Assembly: GCA_965153455.1 (NCBI GenBank)
Contig: OZ234499.1
Location: 18,100,271-18,164,270 of the forward strand
DNA: 64,000 bases
Direction: 5' to 3'
DNA from: Sphagnum compactum
Lineage: Eukaryota; Bryophyta; Sphagnopsida; Sphagnales
Shown: piece after piece, positions 11,109 through 23,649 of the stretch
Numbering within the stretch: the stretch's first letter is position 1
Layout: every line of letters starts with the position of its first letter
The notes under the pieces: model-generated
Database searches by the model: none
Seen by the model: only the letters and a program-made list of their open reading frames with translations
What the model was told of the DNA's origin: nothing
Position numbers and translations under genes: made by a program

Positions 11109-12959
11109 TGTCTAAACATTATGAATAAGCATATGGCATTTGTGTGTAAACAATGTGCATGACATGGATGTTCAAACAATACAAATAAATGGATGACGTC
11201 CATGTCTATTCCATATGAACCTAAGAAAAACAGATTTCGCATGACTATTATTTTTCAAATCGTGGCCCATGAAGTTTGTGATGCAAGGCCAATTGGTCTT
11301 CAAGAATCTTCACATTCTTCAAAGTTCTTGCTACCATGTCCACAATCACTTTCATTTGCACACACAAAACACAATTCTACAACACTTTTGTTTTATAATC
11401 TTCCTTCCCAACTTTGTTGTTTTACATGGGTATTAGAAAATTCATCCTACCATTATTCAAGGATTTCACAACTTCACATTCTTCAATACCTACACCCTAT
11501 TATTCATTTACTATTCATTTGCATTTCACATTTCATGAAAGGGTCCAAATTCTTTAAGGAATATCAAAATATTGTCACAATGTCACCCTTCTTATATTCC
11601 TTTACATTGTCCTATTTGACCATGTAAAAACACAAAATAGATGAAATTGACGGAATTTAAAATTACAGTGGTCTAAAATATGGTACTTATAAAATATTTG
11701 ACACATTTTGATTTATTAATATTGATGGGGATCAAAATATAGAATAAAAAAAAATTCCATTAAATACTAGGTTTTTTTTGTCCTTTATGGTACACCTTAA
11801 AGAATTTGGACCCGGGAAGGTTTTTCTTCAATTTTCTTGCACCAACCCATCTATGCATGTCTTTCAAAAGCAACCAATAATGAATGTATACAAAAAATTA
11901 ACCTTTGGGGTGCTTGAACTTATAGAACTCTAAAATTCTTTAGAAAACATCTTCTAGAAATGTTTCAAACTCATACAAATCAAGCATGCAACCATAATAA
12001 TAGGTGAATTTTGATATATCATGCTTAATAATACCTTATTTCATCTCTACCCTTCTTATGGGATGATCTCCAACACCTTGTGGCTTGTGTTTTGCATAAT
12101 GCACTTGGACGTGCTCCCCAAAAACCCCATTTCTTATGATTAGACCTTGAAAGACAATAAGAAAGTTTTGACAAAGTTGGTGCTCCTCCTATGCACAAAA
12201 CATTTCCCCATGTGTTACTGTTAACCAAAGCTCCCATTGTCAAATGGTTATGAGTAGCTCTATAATTAAGTCTAGATTAATTATGTCTAATTTAACTTAA
12301 TTATGTTAATCTAGTTTAATGTGTAGTTAGTTATAAACCAATTCTAGTGTTTAAGTAACCTACAAATAAGTATAGTATGGTTGATTTCATTAAGTTTTGG
12401 TCATTTTGCCAAACCTTTGTCTTTTTCTCATTAAATGTTTGGTTTGTCATATGGTTAAAAAGGTTATTTTAGTCAATTGCTTTAATAAAAAATAACTCAA
12501 TGTGTTTTTTCATGCCCCAAACGTTTATTCACAATGACCATCTCCTTGGTCAATGTGGACATTTATAAGTCAGTTGAACTTTTTAAAATACCACATTTTC
12601 TTGTAATGATTAAAGCTTTGTAAGAGTTTTTTAAAGGAGCTCATAGGCGAATTTTGGGGCAAGTTATGAATCTAAATTGCTTCACATGGTTTTCTAGTTT
12701 GGCCTCGGTAGAACAAAAACGTTTTCACCACCCAACCGCGCCACTTGTTTTTTCACATGTTGCACCTCTTACTAGGTCAATTATGTTTGTGCAAGGGGGG
12801 GGGTAGGGGGTGATGTTATAGCAAACCATGTTGTGCATCCTTGGCATTTGTGGGATCAAGGACGCCAAGGGAGATTTATGGGTGTGGAACAAAAATTTGG
12901 TGATGTGGGGGGTTCCAAAACATGGTGGCATTTCCCCACATTCCGTGTAATAATCACAT
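11109..12959. other. Intergenic DNA, nothing firmly recognised
   Basis: Open frames at 11193-11627 (+) and 12725-13105 (-) show no domain, and their composition is that of the surrounding DNA. The part after about 12640 may be the decayed upstream coding or leader region of the gypsy element that follows. I cannot support a domain there. Confidence 0.4.
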
Positions 12960-13059
12960 GCCATGCCCTCAACCTTGGGTGTTGGGGATGATCCATCAAC
13001 CCAACCCAAAGTACATATGATCACGAAAACATGGGAAGCAAGGATTGGCCTAATGGTTA

Positions 13060-13530
13060 TAGGAGGTGAAGTGCATGATGCAAAACAATTATTATGAGAT
13101 TTCATTGGATGTTTTGCCTTCAGTTTGAAGGAATTGGGTTAGTTAAAAGGATAAGAAATTCAAATCATATTGAAGAATGATAATCCAATCCTTAGGTGAC
13201 CTTACAGGTTAGTGAGGTGAAGAAACCTAGGTTTAGGCTTGAACAACATAGTTGTTAAATGCAATGGAATTACTTTGGGTTGAATACTTCAACAACAGTG
13301 ATGCTAACCAAGAAGGACATTTTTAATAATTGGATTGAATGCCACACATTGTGTGGGGATTACCATTTGGTGAATAAATTAATAGACTCGTTTGGACAAA
13401 TATGTCATGCCCTGACTAGAAGAGATCTTTGATGCCCTTTGTAAGGTCAAGGTTATTAACATGTTAAACTTGAGATTTGGCTACTGGCAGTTGCCTTTGA
13501 GGGAAGGCGAGAAGGTCAAGATGGGGTGAA
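13060..13530 (+). pseudogene. Gypsy reverse transcriptase, N-terminal part
   Basis: Recognisable pieces are FAFSLKELG near 13110, CGDYHLVNKL near 13356 (family CGDYRPVNK), then EIFDALCKVKVINMLNLRF and GYWQLPLREGEKVKM (13420-13528; the family has LDLRSGYHQ and similar). Stop codons and shifts lie between them. The match breaks off at about 13530, before the conserved TAFWG segment. Confidence 0.7.
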
Positions 13531-14140
13531 AGCATCCTATGGTGGTTAAAAATTGTTATCACAAATGTTATTTTTTGAAACTACTTGTTTTAAAACTTCT
13601 ACCGAATTAATAATATTAAAAGGGTTTTTTACAAATGGTATTGGAATAGGGTAGTTCAAAACCTGAAGAATAAGATAATTAAAAAAAATTCCACCTTGAA
13701 ATTGATATTAAAAGACTAAAAAATATATTAGTGAAAAATTTGTAATTGCCAGATATATTGCAAAGTGCAAATATACTTCAAAAATCATTCAAACGATTAC
13801 CAAACTTGATGAAGTATTCAATCACATATTACATATGAATTCATTGTCCCATTTCAAGTCTATATGAAAAATTATAGTCATGTGATTTCACAACAAGCAT
13901 CTAGATGACATTTACCATTCAAACATACATAAATGTGTGAATACATAAAAGTTTGTGGAAAAAACACTATCATTTAAAAGGTAACAAGCCTTGTTTTGGA
14001 AGTTTTGTGTCAAAAATCCATTTTATGTTTTTTACAAAATGCTAGATGAAATGAAAAAAAATTTGCCCTCAAAATAATACAGTGTACCCAAAAAAAAAAC
14101 ATTTTCTTACTTGCAATGTACCATTGTAGCATGTCTTCAT
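13530..14140. other. About 610 bp inserted within the RT domain
   Basis: The RT match stops after KVKM at about 13528 and resumes with TFWGIDIHG at about 14148, the next expected residues. The intervening AT-rich sequence has no RT similarity. It could be a nested MITE-sized insertion; I could not define terminal repeats. Confidence 0.5.
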
Positions 14141-14490
14141 TTGACAACATTTTGGGGAATTGATATTCATGGGAAGATTGTTTGTACCAATGGAAGTTTT
14201 TGCCATTTGGTTTGAAAAACACCTATATAGAATTTCAAATGGTCATGGATTGAATGTTAACTGGTTTTGGGCTTACCAAGTGCAATATCAGTGGCATCAT
14301 TGTTTTTAGCCTAACTTAAGAAATCACATGCATCATTTGTAAGAGGTGTTGAGAAAAGGAACATAACCTTAAGCTTCATCCAGGCAAATGTTGGTTCTTT
14401 CATACTCATGTAAAATATTTGGGTGACATGATTTATTTAGGGAAATTGAAGGTGTAGAAGGTGAAGGTTGAAGTTGTTTCACAAATTTTC
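14141..14490 (+). pseudogene. Gypsy reverse transcriptase, C-terminal part
   Basis: Clear RT pieces are YQWKFLPFGLKN (about 14186-14222), FQMVMD, then a degraded region where the YIDDIIVFS motif should be. There the aspartates are not preserved: the frame reads KCNISGIIVFS. Next come EHNLKLHPGKCWFFHTHVKY and LGDMIY. Loss of the catalytic YxDD aspartates and several stops confirm inactivity. Confidence 0.8.
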
Positions 14491-14589
14491 TAACTTATAA
14501 ATGTTAGTTACTTATGAATTTTTCTAAACTTGTGTAATTACCACTATAGGTTTGTGAAAGGTTTTAATAACATAACAAAATTTTTAATT

Positions 14590-15266
14590 TGGTTGACACA
14601 AATTGGCCAAGAATTCATTTGGATGAAGCACAAGAATAGGTCTTTTAAAACTTGAAGGCCTGACTTTCATTATCTTTCATTTTTAAGCAACCCATTTGGG
14701 GACAACTGTTTCAATTACACACTGATTGAAGCACTTTAAGGTTGGGGGATGTGTTAACCCAACTTGATGATGATCGTAAAAAATTTGTGTTGACATATGT
14801 TAATTAATACAATAATAAAATGAAGGCCAAATATCATTCATATGAAAGGGAATGCCTTGTAGTTGTTTCGGTTGTGTCATCATTTATATGTTATATTTAT
14901 GGTAGTCCATTCATTTTGATTACTAATCATTAGCCACTCAAATTTTTTATGGAATCAAAATGGCTCACAAGAAAATTAGTTAGGTGGGCACTTATCCTAC
15001 AAGAATATGATTTTAATGTAGTGCATAGGGTTGGTAAAGTTAATTGGGATGCCAATGGGTTGAATCAAAACCCAAGTTCTAGCAAGGAGGATAACACAAA
15101 GGCTCGTTGGCATGGTGATGTGGATTTGGAGGCAGTACCAAGTTGGCATGCTTATGCATACATGTGTACCATATTGCGATGTTTTGGGGATGTGCTTGAA
15201 GCAAAATTGGGTAGTGGGGATTCCCAAGAGAAGGATATTGAACCAAAGGGCAACATGGTGCCATGA
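14590..15266 (+). pseudogene. Gypsy RNase H and connecting region
   Basis: Pieces of the RNase H domain are visible: LGLGDVLTQLDDD-like coding near 14740, YHSYERECLVVV near 14830, then an open stretch at 14949-15266. That stretch begins MESKWLTRKLVRWALILQEY (family WL-TGKLARWAL-LQEYDF), followed by FNVVHRVGKVNWDANGLNQN and by ARWHGDVDLEAVPSWHAYAY. The longest open frame covers the end of RNase H and the linker to integrase. Confidence 0.8.
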
Positions 15267-15289
15267 ATATACATGATGATTCACATGTT

Positions 15290-16260
15290 ATTACATATTT
15301 GCAAGTAGGTGAAATTCTAGTTAGATTGACACCTAAGGAGCGAGACATGGTTATTCATTGGGCTAAGCGGTTCAAATGGAAAAGTGATTCCCTGCTACAA
15401 GTGTGGATATATGGATGAGTACGAGTAGTTCCCCACCCAAAACAACATGAAGGCCTTATTCAGTATGCTCACAAAGAGTTAGGTCATTTTGGGGTTCAAC
15501 AAACATATAATTCCCTCAAGACACGATATTAGTGGCAAGGGGTGCAATTGCAAGTTCAACAATTTGTTTCCTTGGTGTATGGTGTGTGACTAAATATGAA
15601 CATCTTTCAATGCACCTACACTTAATTTATAGCCTTTACTAATTATGGGGCTTAGATATTGATTAGGTTTGAATTTTTTTAGTCCATTGGGTCTAACACT
15701 TCAACATAACCGATATGTTTTGGTCATCATTGAACATTTTTCCAAATGGTCAAAAATGGTGCCATTATCAAATTGTAGCAGTGAAGGGGCATCATATGCA
15801 TCTTTGGACAAGGTACGAAATAGGTTTAGGGTTCTAGTTGAGATTCTCATTGATTACAATATGGAATTCTGTGGGGAATTTCAAATTTTTATTGAATAAT
15901 CGTTTGTTAATCATCGCATTGCTTCACATGACATTTTGAGGCAAACATTTTAGCTAAATGGATGGATGAAATTTTTCAAGTAGGGTTTGCAAAAGTATCA
16001 GCTTTAAAAAGGGTCATATTCAAGATTGGGATTTACAACTACCATGGTTAATTATGGGGTATAGGTTCAACCGACGAGCCTCCCTTGCATATGTTTTTTC
16101 ATACTTTTTGCAATTTGGTGAAATGTGATGGCCATCATCAATTTCGATGATCCAAATGTGTGGTTTTAGGCTTGTGAGCATCCAACAACTTTGTTCCAAT
16201 GGGTAATGCCCATGGTTATGAAAAATTTGGCAATTACTCAATATCAAGATACATTTGGTA
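15290..16260 (+). pseudogene. Gypsy integrase
   Basis: The zinc-binding N-terminal part is represented by HKELGHFGVQQTYNSLKTRY (near 15470-15530). The catalytic core follows at about 15650-15900, with NRYVLVIIEHFSKWSKMVPL and later EILIDYNMEFCGEF, where the family has a conserved Asp before a GxEF-like segment. The remaining core and C-terminal part are frameshifted but readable (for example MDEIFQVGF, MVMPMAMENL-like coding around 16190). In living elements this enzyme inserts the cDNA into the chromosome. Confidence 0.75.
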
Positions 16261-16509
16261 TGCCATTAGTCTAAGAGGTGGATATTGGCCCTAAGCCCAT
16301 GCATTTGAGCTGGAAGATTTTATGTACTTATAATAAACATCACTGACCACGTTAGATGTGATTATAGGATGTGTTATTTTGCAAATACAAAAGGTTTTAC
16401 CTTCTGGTGTGTCATTGTTGAAGGGCTGAGATGGTTAGACGTGGAAGGATCGTGTGCAAGATTGTGTGTCGAGTCATTTTTCCCATGTGGATGGCCAAAT
16501 TGATCCATT

Positions 16510-16690
16510 TTCAATAGTTGTTCCTATTGGACTTCATTGTATGTTGTTTGGGCAATCTACTAGGGTTGCCATTACATTGGTGTCAGTAGTGTTCAAGGGA
16601 TCTTGAACATATGAGATCCCTTACACCACTTTTGGACAAAATATTAGTTGAAAAATGTTTTGCTTTCTTTACACCTAAATAGATCGAGGT
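16510..16690 (+). pseudogene. Possible PHD-finger-like tail of the integrase
   Basis: After the integrase comes VPIGLHCMLFGQSTRVAI and, after a frameshift, SRDLEHMRSLTPLLDK and EKCFAFFTP. The spacing resembles a PHD finger (CxxC ... W-H-M-x-C-L-x-P-P-L ... W-x-C-P-x-C) with several cysteines mutated. From memory, some green-lineage gypsy polyproteins end in such a finger, which could guide integration by reading histone H3. This is an inference from a badly decayed copy. Confidence 0.4.
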
Positions 16691-19162
16691 TTTTTAGGTC
16701 ACATAATAGGATTAGCTTAAATATTTTTTGATTCACATTTGGTTGAAGATTTGAAGGATTGTAATTAAGCGACTAACAATGGGGCTCCCATTTGCACTTG
16801 ACCTACTAGTCCTTTTACTTTGGAACCAAAGTGTGCATTAGTGACATATTTTCGTAAAACATTTTCTATAGAGGGACCTTAACCCCAAATAAGGGGATGG
16901 CTTGGATATGATGTACCATTCAAGGATTTCATTTGTTATGTATTATATGTGTGATGATAATGATAGTTGTAAATGCCAATGTGATAGCACACACCATCGC
17001 CATCGCTTATGAAAGCCATTGCAATGGTGTTCTTGCCTTTGTTTACAAAAGCCATCGTCATTGCATTCATCACATGAAAAAAATAATCTTGAATTTGGTA
17101 CTGGCCACACTTTTATTAGGTTGCAAGGATTTTTGTTGACTTGAACAATTGTTGGGATTTGTTATTGCCTTGCCTCTATCACTAAACCACTATACTGTTG
17201 CATGAGTATTTATTGCATGCCATTTCACATGGTCTAAAAAGGACATTCATATATTTAAGATGCCCTCCAAAGTCCAAATACATTAGGAAATTCCTTGTTT
17301 TTCAATCTAAAAGCACCCTAAGGAGGATACTTAAGGTCTCCAAATATCATCACGAATTGCAAATGTCACTATGAATTGGTTCCAATTCAAGCCAAATTTG
17401 TAACCCCAACCTTACAAAGATGCAAAGTTTCTTCCCTTTAGGCATATCCAATAAAGTGCAGGAATATGGTGAATGAAATCTTCCGGTTCTCATGTATATA
17501 ATCTAAATCATCAATCATGTGTGCTTACACAACGTACCTTACAGATGAACTCAAATTGACATAGATTGCTATCGAAGAAGTGAAAGATTCAAGTCAACAT
17601 AAATATATATCTCAATTAAAATCTACCAAATCTGTATAGAAATATTTCACTACCTTAAAAAAGTTTCACGACCTTTGCAAGCTTTAATTAGCCCTCCCTG
17701 AAACAAGCTTCAGTTTACATAATGAGCTGTACTTTTGATCTTTTTTCAAAAAATATACCAATTGCATTTGCACAAAAAGGAAAAATAACAGTCAGCTGTA
17801 CATTTTCATCAATGATCCTGTTGCTCACATATAGAAAAATGGGCCATGCCCAAATTGATGTTGGTACTTAAAAATATCTCCACTGGCAGCAACAGAACTT
17901 TAGATGAAATATAACTTTTGGATATATGAGATTGAGTTTGGACTTGTTTCTACCAGTTTGGAAGGGGGTTTTTAACATCCTGCCTTGGACTGTACCCTTC
18001 TATATTCTTGACTACCTACTGGACTTTATTGAAAACATCTGATGATTTGAAAAAATTATTCATTGAAATCTGGCGAGTTTGGGCCATAATTTTTTCACGA
18101 AATATCCTTCATCTAGGTTGGGAAAAAAAATTGAGGTCGAAACTTGGCAAAATTTCGCCCCAAAAATACACTGCTTGAAATGTGCACAAGATAGAGATGT
18201 CTCCAAAAGGTCCAATCAAAATAAATGACTATTTTTTATTGGCCCATGCAGGGGCAACGAAATGATCTCTCACTTAAGGTGAGGATAAGAAAAAAAACTA
18301 AAACTTTGCATTGGGTCTGTAAATACCAGCAATAGGGGGTATGAGTGAACATGCTCTTGTGTCATGTTTCAAAGGCAGGATCTTAAAACCCCCCTTACAA
18401 ACTTTGTGAGTGTTAGTGCTATGACTTATGCGACACCCATAGGGTTCTATCTACCACAAGGTCTAACTAATGTAAGGTAAAAGTAAATTTGGACATTGTT
18501 GCTTGAAGGTAATGTGGCCTTTCTCTTGAAAGGTTGTGGGTTCAAAGCAATTTTGTCATGCTTTTACCTTGTTAAAAAACTTCAGATCTTGGTTTTGGCA
18601 TTTCAAAAACTTTTGGTAGGTTCTTTAGGTGTTGGTTAGAGCATATTTCTTCAAATTTTTAAACCTGTAATTTTGCTTTTGGCAATTTTTTCAAATTCAA
18701 TTATTTTTGGGTTGGTTCAAAGATCGGGTCTGATTCCATGTGCACTCTAACACTCCTCCAGGCCCCAAGGCTGAAAATTTTATAAGTACTGAGTTTTATA
18801 ACAGGTCAAAACTGAAAATTGTGAAAGTATCGAAAATTTACAACAAATTAAAACTACTTATAAAGTTCAATCTAATTGCTGATTTTTTAAACAAATAGTA
18901 TTGTTATTTGAAAAACCTAAACCTATTTTCAGGAGTTTATTTTTAGGTTTGGATTTTGGTTTCACTTCTTGCAAAAAGCTAATTCCATGCTTTAGTCCTT
19001 GTGTTGGTTCCGTCAAAAGGTTATTGGGTTGAGCTCAGGTGAAAAATTTGTTAAAAATCATACAACTGATGCCTGCAAATTTTGTTGCCAGGTGCTGAAC
19101 GTCCTGGACATTGACAAGTGCTTCAACTCAAAAGCACACCTCAAACATTGAGCTTCTTCAGT
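16691..19162. other. Intergenic DNA, nothing recognised
   Basis: The first part (to about 17150) probably contains the 3' end or LTR of the gypsy element. From about 17500 the base composition is more balanced and unique-looking, but no exon with a known domain was found on either strand. Confidence 0.4.
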
Positions 19163-19506
19163 CACTGTTGGTAGTGTGGTATTGGCCTGATGTTGTACTC
19201 CACAATAAGATTGATTTGACACGCATCAAAAGTGTGTGCAGTAATTTGTTGTTGGTGGGTCACCAGACATGTTCAACGATTGTCAGATTTTCTGGCTACG
19301 TACTCTTCACACAATCTTTGTGTCATCAACCTTTTTCCATTTTCTTTTATGCGGGCCTTAATTCGAAGCCTTCAATGCCCCTAGGCCTTCAATAGTATCG
19401 AGCCCTTCAATAACAGGGCAAAACTTTGTGGGGGCCCTTCACATGTGAAGAGAGAATTTTTTTTTCAATCCTTCAACGTCAGGCCAATACCACACTACCA
19501 ACAGTG
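19163..19506. repeat. 33-bp inverted repeat, 278-bp loop
   Basis: Bases 19163-19195 (CACTGTTGGTAGTGTGGTAT onward) and the reverse complement of 19474-19506 agree at 32 of 33 positions. A diverged third copy of the start of the arm lies in direct orientation near 19900-19924. The transcript of either strand could fold into a long stem. No matching target duplication was evident, so MITE, small-RNA foldback or chance rearrangement remain open. Confidence 0.75.
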
Positions 19507-21599
19507 GTAGTGACTGACACAGAGGACGTTTCCTCTGGAATCACATCTTTCATAGGTCCACTGGTTTTTGCACTATTCTCGATGACCACACAATGGGCAG
19601 TCACTTGAAGGAAGAAAATTGATAAAGTGATGAGGTCATGAAAAAAGCATTATTAACATCAAATAAGAGATCTTTCTCAGATGCCTTATCACAAAAGTTT
19701 AGGGAAACTCGTTGCAAATTTGAGGTGAGGACAAAGAAAGAACTCCTAGATTTGTGGATTTTCCAGGAGTTTTGCCTGAAAGTCCTACAACTACGGTTTT
19801 TCTCCACCTCAGGGCTCCAACGTAGCAAACATGTCACTGCACTACTCCAGTGTGATACTCACAGAGACGACCCTTGATTATCTTCACCAATCACCTGCTG
19901 TGTCACTGCCAATAGTGTGGTATTCCAAATGAACTCATAATAGAAAACTCAAAATATTATTACTTATTAAGATTGGTGCCAAGGGTATATAGTGGTTTTT
20001 ACCATCTCATACAACTATGGCACGCAGTTCTAGATAGTTCTATGAATCCGGTTATCATGTAAGAGAAGTTTCAGTACTTAGAATTTGATAAGAAATCATA
20101 GGAGACTGGATTGTATTGATGTTTTAATGTGCAATGTGCATGTCATTTGTTGGGCCTGCAACAAGATTCTTGGAATTAGAGCAATTAGAGCAATTCGACA
20201 TTGTATGGAAATATGTGAAAGACACGAGGGTCCTTGAAGAAGATATGTGACGAATGGTAAGCATTTTCTATGCTTGAAATATATGTAACTTTTGTAACTT
20301 TTCATTCACTTCTGAATCAGAAAGAGCTTAGAAGTTAGAAGATATGTAACTTTTGATATGCCTATATGCGGATCATATGATTCTGGGTACAAGGCCATAC
20401 TTCTTTCAATGTGAAGGGCAGCCCTGGAAAAGTGTTTCCGAGGTGACGGACTCACATACCCAATGTCAGTCAGCCTTTTTTTAACTGGTGAAATTTCAAA
20501 ATTTTCAAGTTTCAAAATGAAGTGATTTTGGAGATTTTGAATCACCCAAAGTGAGAAACAGAATAATGAAAGTCACCAGATTTTTATATTTGGTTTTGAT
20601 TGTGTAGCCAAAAAATAAAAGGATGATCAAAGATTTGTACTTGAGATATGGTTTATAGCCATATGGATGATTGTCACTTTGGCTACAAACAAAAATTCCT
20701 GGCACTGTCAGTGGGTCTGCTCTCAGGTCTTTCCATAAAAACCTCTATGACAAGGCAACAAAATCAGCTCTGATTGAGACTTGTTTTTAAGAGAAGAAAA
20801 CAGAATCTGAAATTTGTTTTCACTGACATGTTGGCAAATTTTGCTGCTCAGTTACTGTACTGTGCTACAGTAAGTACATTAGAGGCATAGAAATCCTCCC
20901 AGCGCCACAGCGTCGGCGTGTTGTGTGCCGGTTATGAGCTGTGAGTGTACAGTGAACTACATGTGGGAAGACACTACACCTTACTCACCCCCAACGAGCT
21001 CTAGCCTCTGTCCGACATGTGTGCCCTGGCATACTATCTTCTGTCGACTGTTTATTGCAGTGTATATGTACCTCTTACCTACAAGAAGTTTCGATTTGTT
21101 GTGAGGTAAATCTGCCTGGCACAAATACTGTGGTTCATTGTCACCTTAGACACTAATTATGTTATTTGTAGAGAACGTTGAAATTTTTAGATAACACAGT
21201 TTTCAAAGAAGATATCTCTGCGAAAGAAAAAAGATGTTTTTTTGAAATGTTCAAGAATATTCTAGATTTGGACATAGAAACTTCAAAGTTATCTAATTAT
21301 TTGACAGAAGAGTGCTAAAGCTGCCCCTGTATTTGGGGGTTGTGACCAGCGGCTGGCACATGAACGACTTCTTCTTGCTCAGATAACTTATAGAGCTCCA
21401 GCCAGGGACCTGGCAAGGCAATGATGGAAAAAGAATGTTGAGCTAGAGATGGTGTAATAAATACTGCAGTTGTGGAAAAAGAGGAGTTGATGGAACTTTT
21501 GTTATGTACAAATGGGAAGAAAGTTTCTATGGTTTGAGAGGACTCAGCTCAGGCTTCTCTTCATTTTAACCCTGTCTGTATATAGACAAGGGTTATAGT
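19507..21599. other. Balanced-composition DNA, no gene recognised
   Basis: Short open frames occur (for example 19638-19877 plus) but none shows a domain. A perfect 8-bp stem with 6-base loop (TTACTGTA / TACAGTAA) lies at 20852-20873. A more GC-rich patch at 20880-21070 could be exon or UTR DNA of a gene I cannot resolve. Confidence 0.4.
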
Positions 21600-21850
21600 A
21601 CACACACACACACACACACACAAATGTTCACAACGAAAGGGCAGTTCACAGCACGCACACACACACACACACACAAATGTTCACAACGAAAGGGCAGTTC
21701 TCAGTACACACACACACACACACACAAATGTTCACAACGAAAGGGCAGTATACACACACACACACACAAATGTTCACAACGAAAGGGCAGTTCACAGTAC
21801 ACACACACACACACACACACACAAATGTTCACAACGAAAGGGCAGTTCAC
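21600..21850. repeat. CA-rich minisatellite, five units
   Basis: The 20-base core ATGTTCACAACGAAAGGGCA recurs five times (starting about 21623, 21676, 21727, 21769, 21824), separated by (CA)n runs of variable length. Open frames through it (TH-repeat or VC-repeat proteins) are artefacts of the repeat. Confidence 0.95.
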
Positions 21851-22174
21851 ACCCAAATGGACACAAGTGGGCGTAACAACCCAGCATATTCGCAACCCAA
21901 GCATTTGCACCATGTCATGCACATGGGCAAGCTGTTGTAGGCTTGGCTGCACCTTAGTCTCAGTAAAATTTTGAAATAACTTGGTGGGCCGCAGGGCCGA
22001 GGAGGGACCGGGGAAATTTGTGTAGACAGCACAGTGCAGAGAGCTGAGAAACAGAAAACAGAAATGTTACCAATGCAATTGATGGAACACACATTCCACT
22101 AGCAGACTGTCCCAACCATAGAGTCACCCTTGCAGTAGGCTATTTTTTCAACATGAAAAAAATTCATTCAATTG

Positions 22175-22640
22175 TTTTGTAGGGGGTTTGGGATGCTAAC
22201 AAAATCTTTTGGAATGTTTGCGCAAGCCAACCTAGGGGGGTGCATGATGGCAAATAGTTCAAGGTGTCCAACTTATATAGGGATTTAGGGATTTGAAGAA
22301 TCATGACATTTTGCAAGAACTAGTTGTGGAGGTTAATAGTACGAGGTGCACTCCTTACTTGATTGCAAACTTTGCATATCCTATCCACACATACTTGCAA
22401 AAGAATTAGAAATCACCACAATATGAAAAAAAGAAAAGGTATGATAGTGCAATGAATTTAGGGAGAATGGTTATTGAAAATGTTTTTGGAACTTTGAAGA
22501 ACATGTGGCCAATTTTGAAGCATCTCAATTCAAGAGTAGATAAAACACCAAAGATCATTGTAGCTTGTTGTTGGATACATAATAATTGTGAGTTGTGGAA
22601 TCAGCCTGAGTTCAAGTAGTTACTAGAGATCCATTTGTGG
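22175..22640 (+). pseudogene. PIF/Harbinger transposase fragment (DDE_Tnp_4)
   Basis: The plus strand reads YLQKN and then LGRMVIENVFGTLKNMWPIL and KHLNSRVDKTPKIIVACCWI, followed by HNNCELW (about 22455-22605). This matches the end of HARBI1-type transposases, where the last catalytic Glu lies in the VENAFG-like segment and an HN-containing helix follows. Upstream VHDGK near 22236 fits the region around an earlier catalytic Asp (family G-S-x-H-D). Stops and shifts lie between, so it is dead. A solo LTR is inserted just after it. Confidence 0.75.
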
Positions 22641-22721
22641 GATTTGGTAACCTGATCTAATAACAGGGAACCTCATGTTACCAAATGAACATTCAAGTGT
22701 GTAACATTGACATTGGACAAT

Positions 22722-23637
22722 TGACGCACCCCCAAACTTCTTGAAAGATTCAAATGCGAATCCGAAGTTGAAAATAACAAAAGATGAAGGAGTTGGGGTA
22801 CGCTCCTTAACTCACAACAATTTGAGATAAAAGGGGCATGTTGGAGCTTTGAAATGGGGACTAGGATGAATGATAAGCAAGTCAATTATTCATATGAACC
22901 TGCACAAACCAAATAACAAGTTGGTTAGTGCATAGTTGGAACATTTTTGGTGCATGGACAAGCCATATCCATACACAAACTCATAAGACTCACCACGACC
23001 TGGACTTGGGGGAAGTCACCACCTTCCCCCTTATAGTGTTTTTTGTGATTATCCACGGGAGCTGCACCTAAATGTCATTTTTCCCAGGACTTCCAAATTG
23101 GGAGTCTCGAAATTCCAAAAATTGGTACTCCTGCCACTTTGGAGGCCCATAACTTCTTGTGCAAACCTCCAATTAAGGTGAAGTCTAAAGTAAAGTTGTA
23201 GCCCTCTTCAAGAACTTACCAATGATATGTGTCATGCCACCTACAAGCCCATAATTCAAGGTGATTTTCGACTTTTAATGGTCAATAGTCAAATTGACAA
23301 TTTGATTTCAACCCTTGTTTTGGCCATAACTTGTGTTGTGAATATCCAAATGGATCATGTAAGCCCATTTTAGACATCTACGTCTTAAAAAATTTCCAAT
23401 GGTATTAGGAACTCTTCAATGCAATGGGTTTTGACCCTTCAAATCACTCTTTAAAGATTCAAGAGTTCACAGGGACTCCAACTCACAAAGTGGGAATCCA
23501 CTTGGGAGTGTGTGAGCTCATTCCTTCACACTCTCTTGCACTCCCGGGAGTGTGAATGTGATTCCTAAATTGCATTTTCAGCCCACACCTTTCCATGCCT
23601 TTGTTTTGGTCACAAACCCAAGACTAGGATAATGACA
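22722..23637 (-). mobile_element. Solo LTR copy A, 916 bp, TSD ACAAT
   Basis: The copy starts TGACGCACCCCC and ends ...ATGACA, giving TG...CA ends. The five bases before it (22717-22721) and after it (23638-23642) are both ACAAT. It aligns end to end with the reverse complement of the LTR at 46960-47873, with many substitutions. No internal retroelement DNA adjoins it, so it is the product of LTR-LTR recombination. Orientation is inferred from a conserved ACTATAAG motif read on the minus strand. Confidence 0.9.
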
Positions 23638-23649
23638 ACAATGGACATT

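Larger units (their letters stand above)
12960..16690 (+). mobile_element. Decayed Ty3/gypsy retrotransposon pol region
   Basis: In order on the plus strand come reverse transcriptase (split), RNase H, integrase and a C-terminal Cys-rich tail. This RT-RH-IN order identifies the Ty3/gypsy class rather than copia. Every domain carries frameshifts and stop codons, so the copy is long dead. Gag and protease could not be recognised, and LTRs could not be delimited. Bases 13530-14140 do not match the RT and are a later insertion or replaced segment. Confidence 0.8.

Noticed and set aside
21624-21974. Open frames of His/Thr or Cys/Val repeats
   Set aside because: Artefacts of the CA-rich minisatellite.
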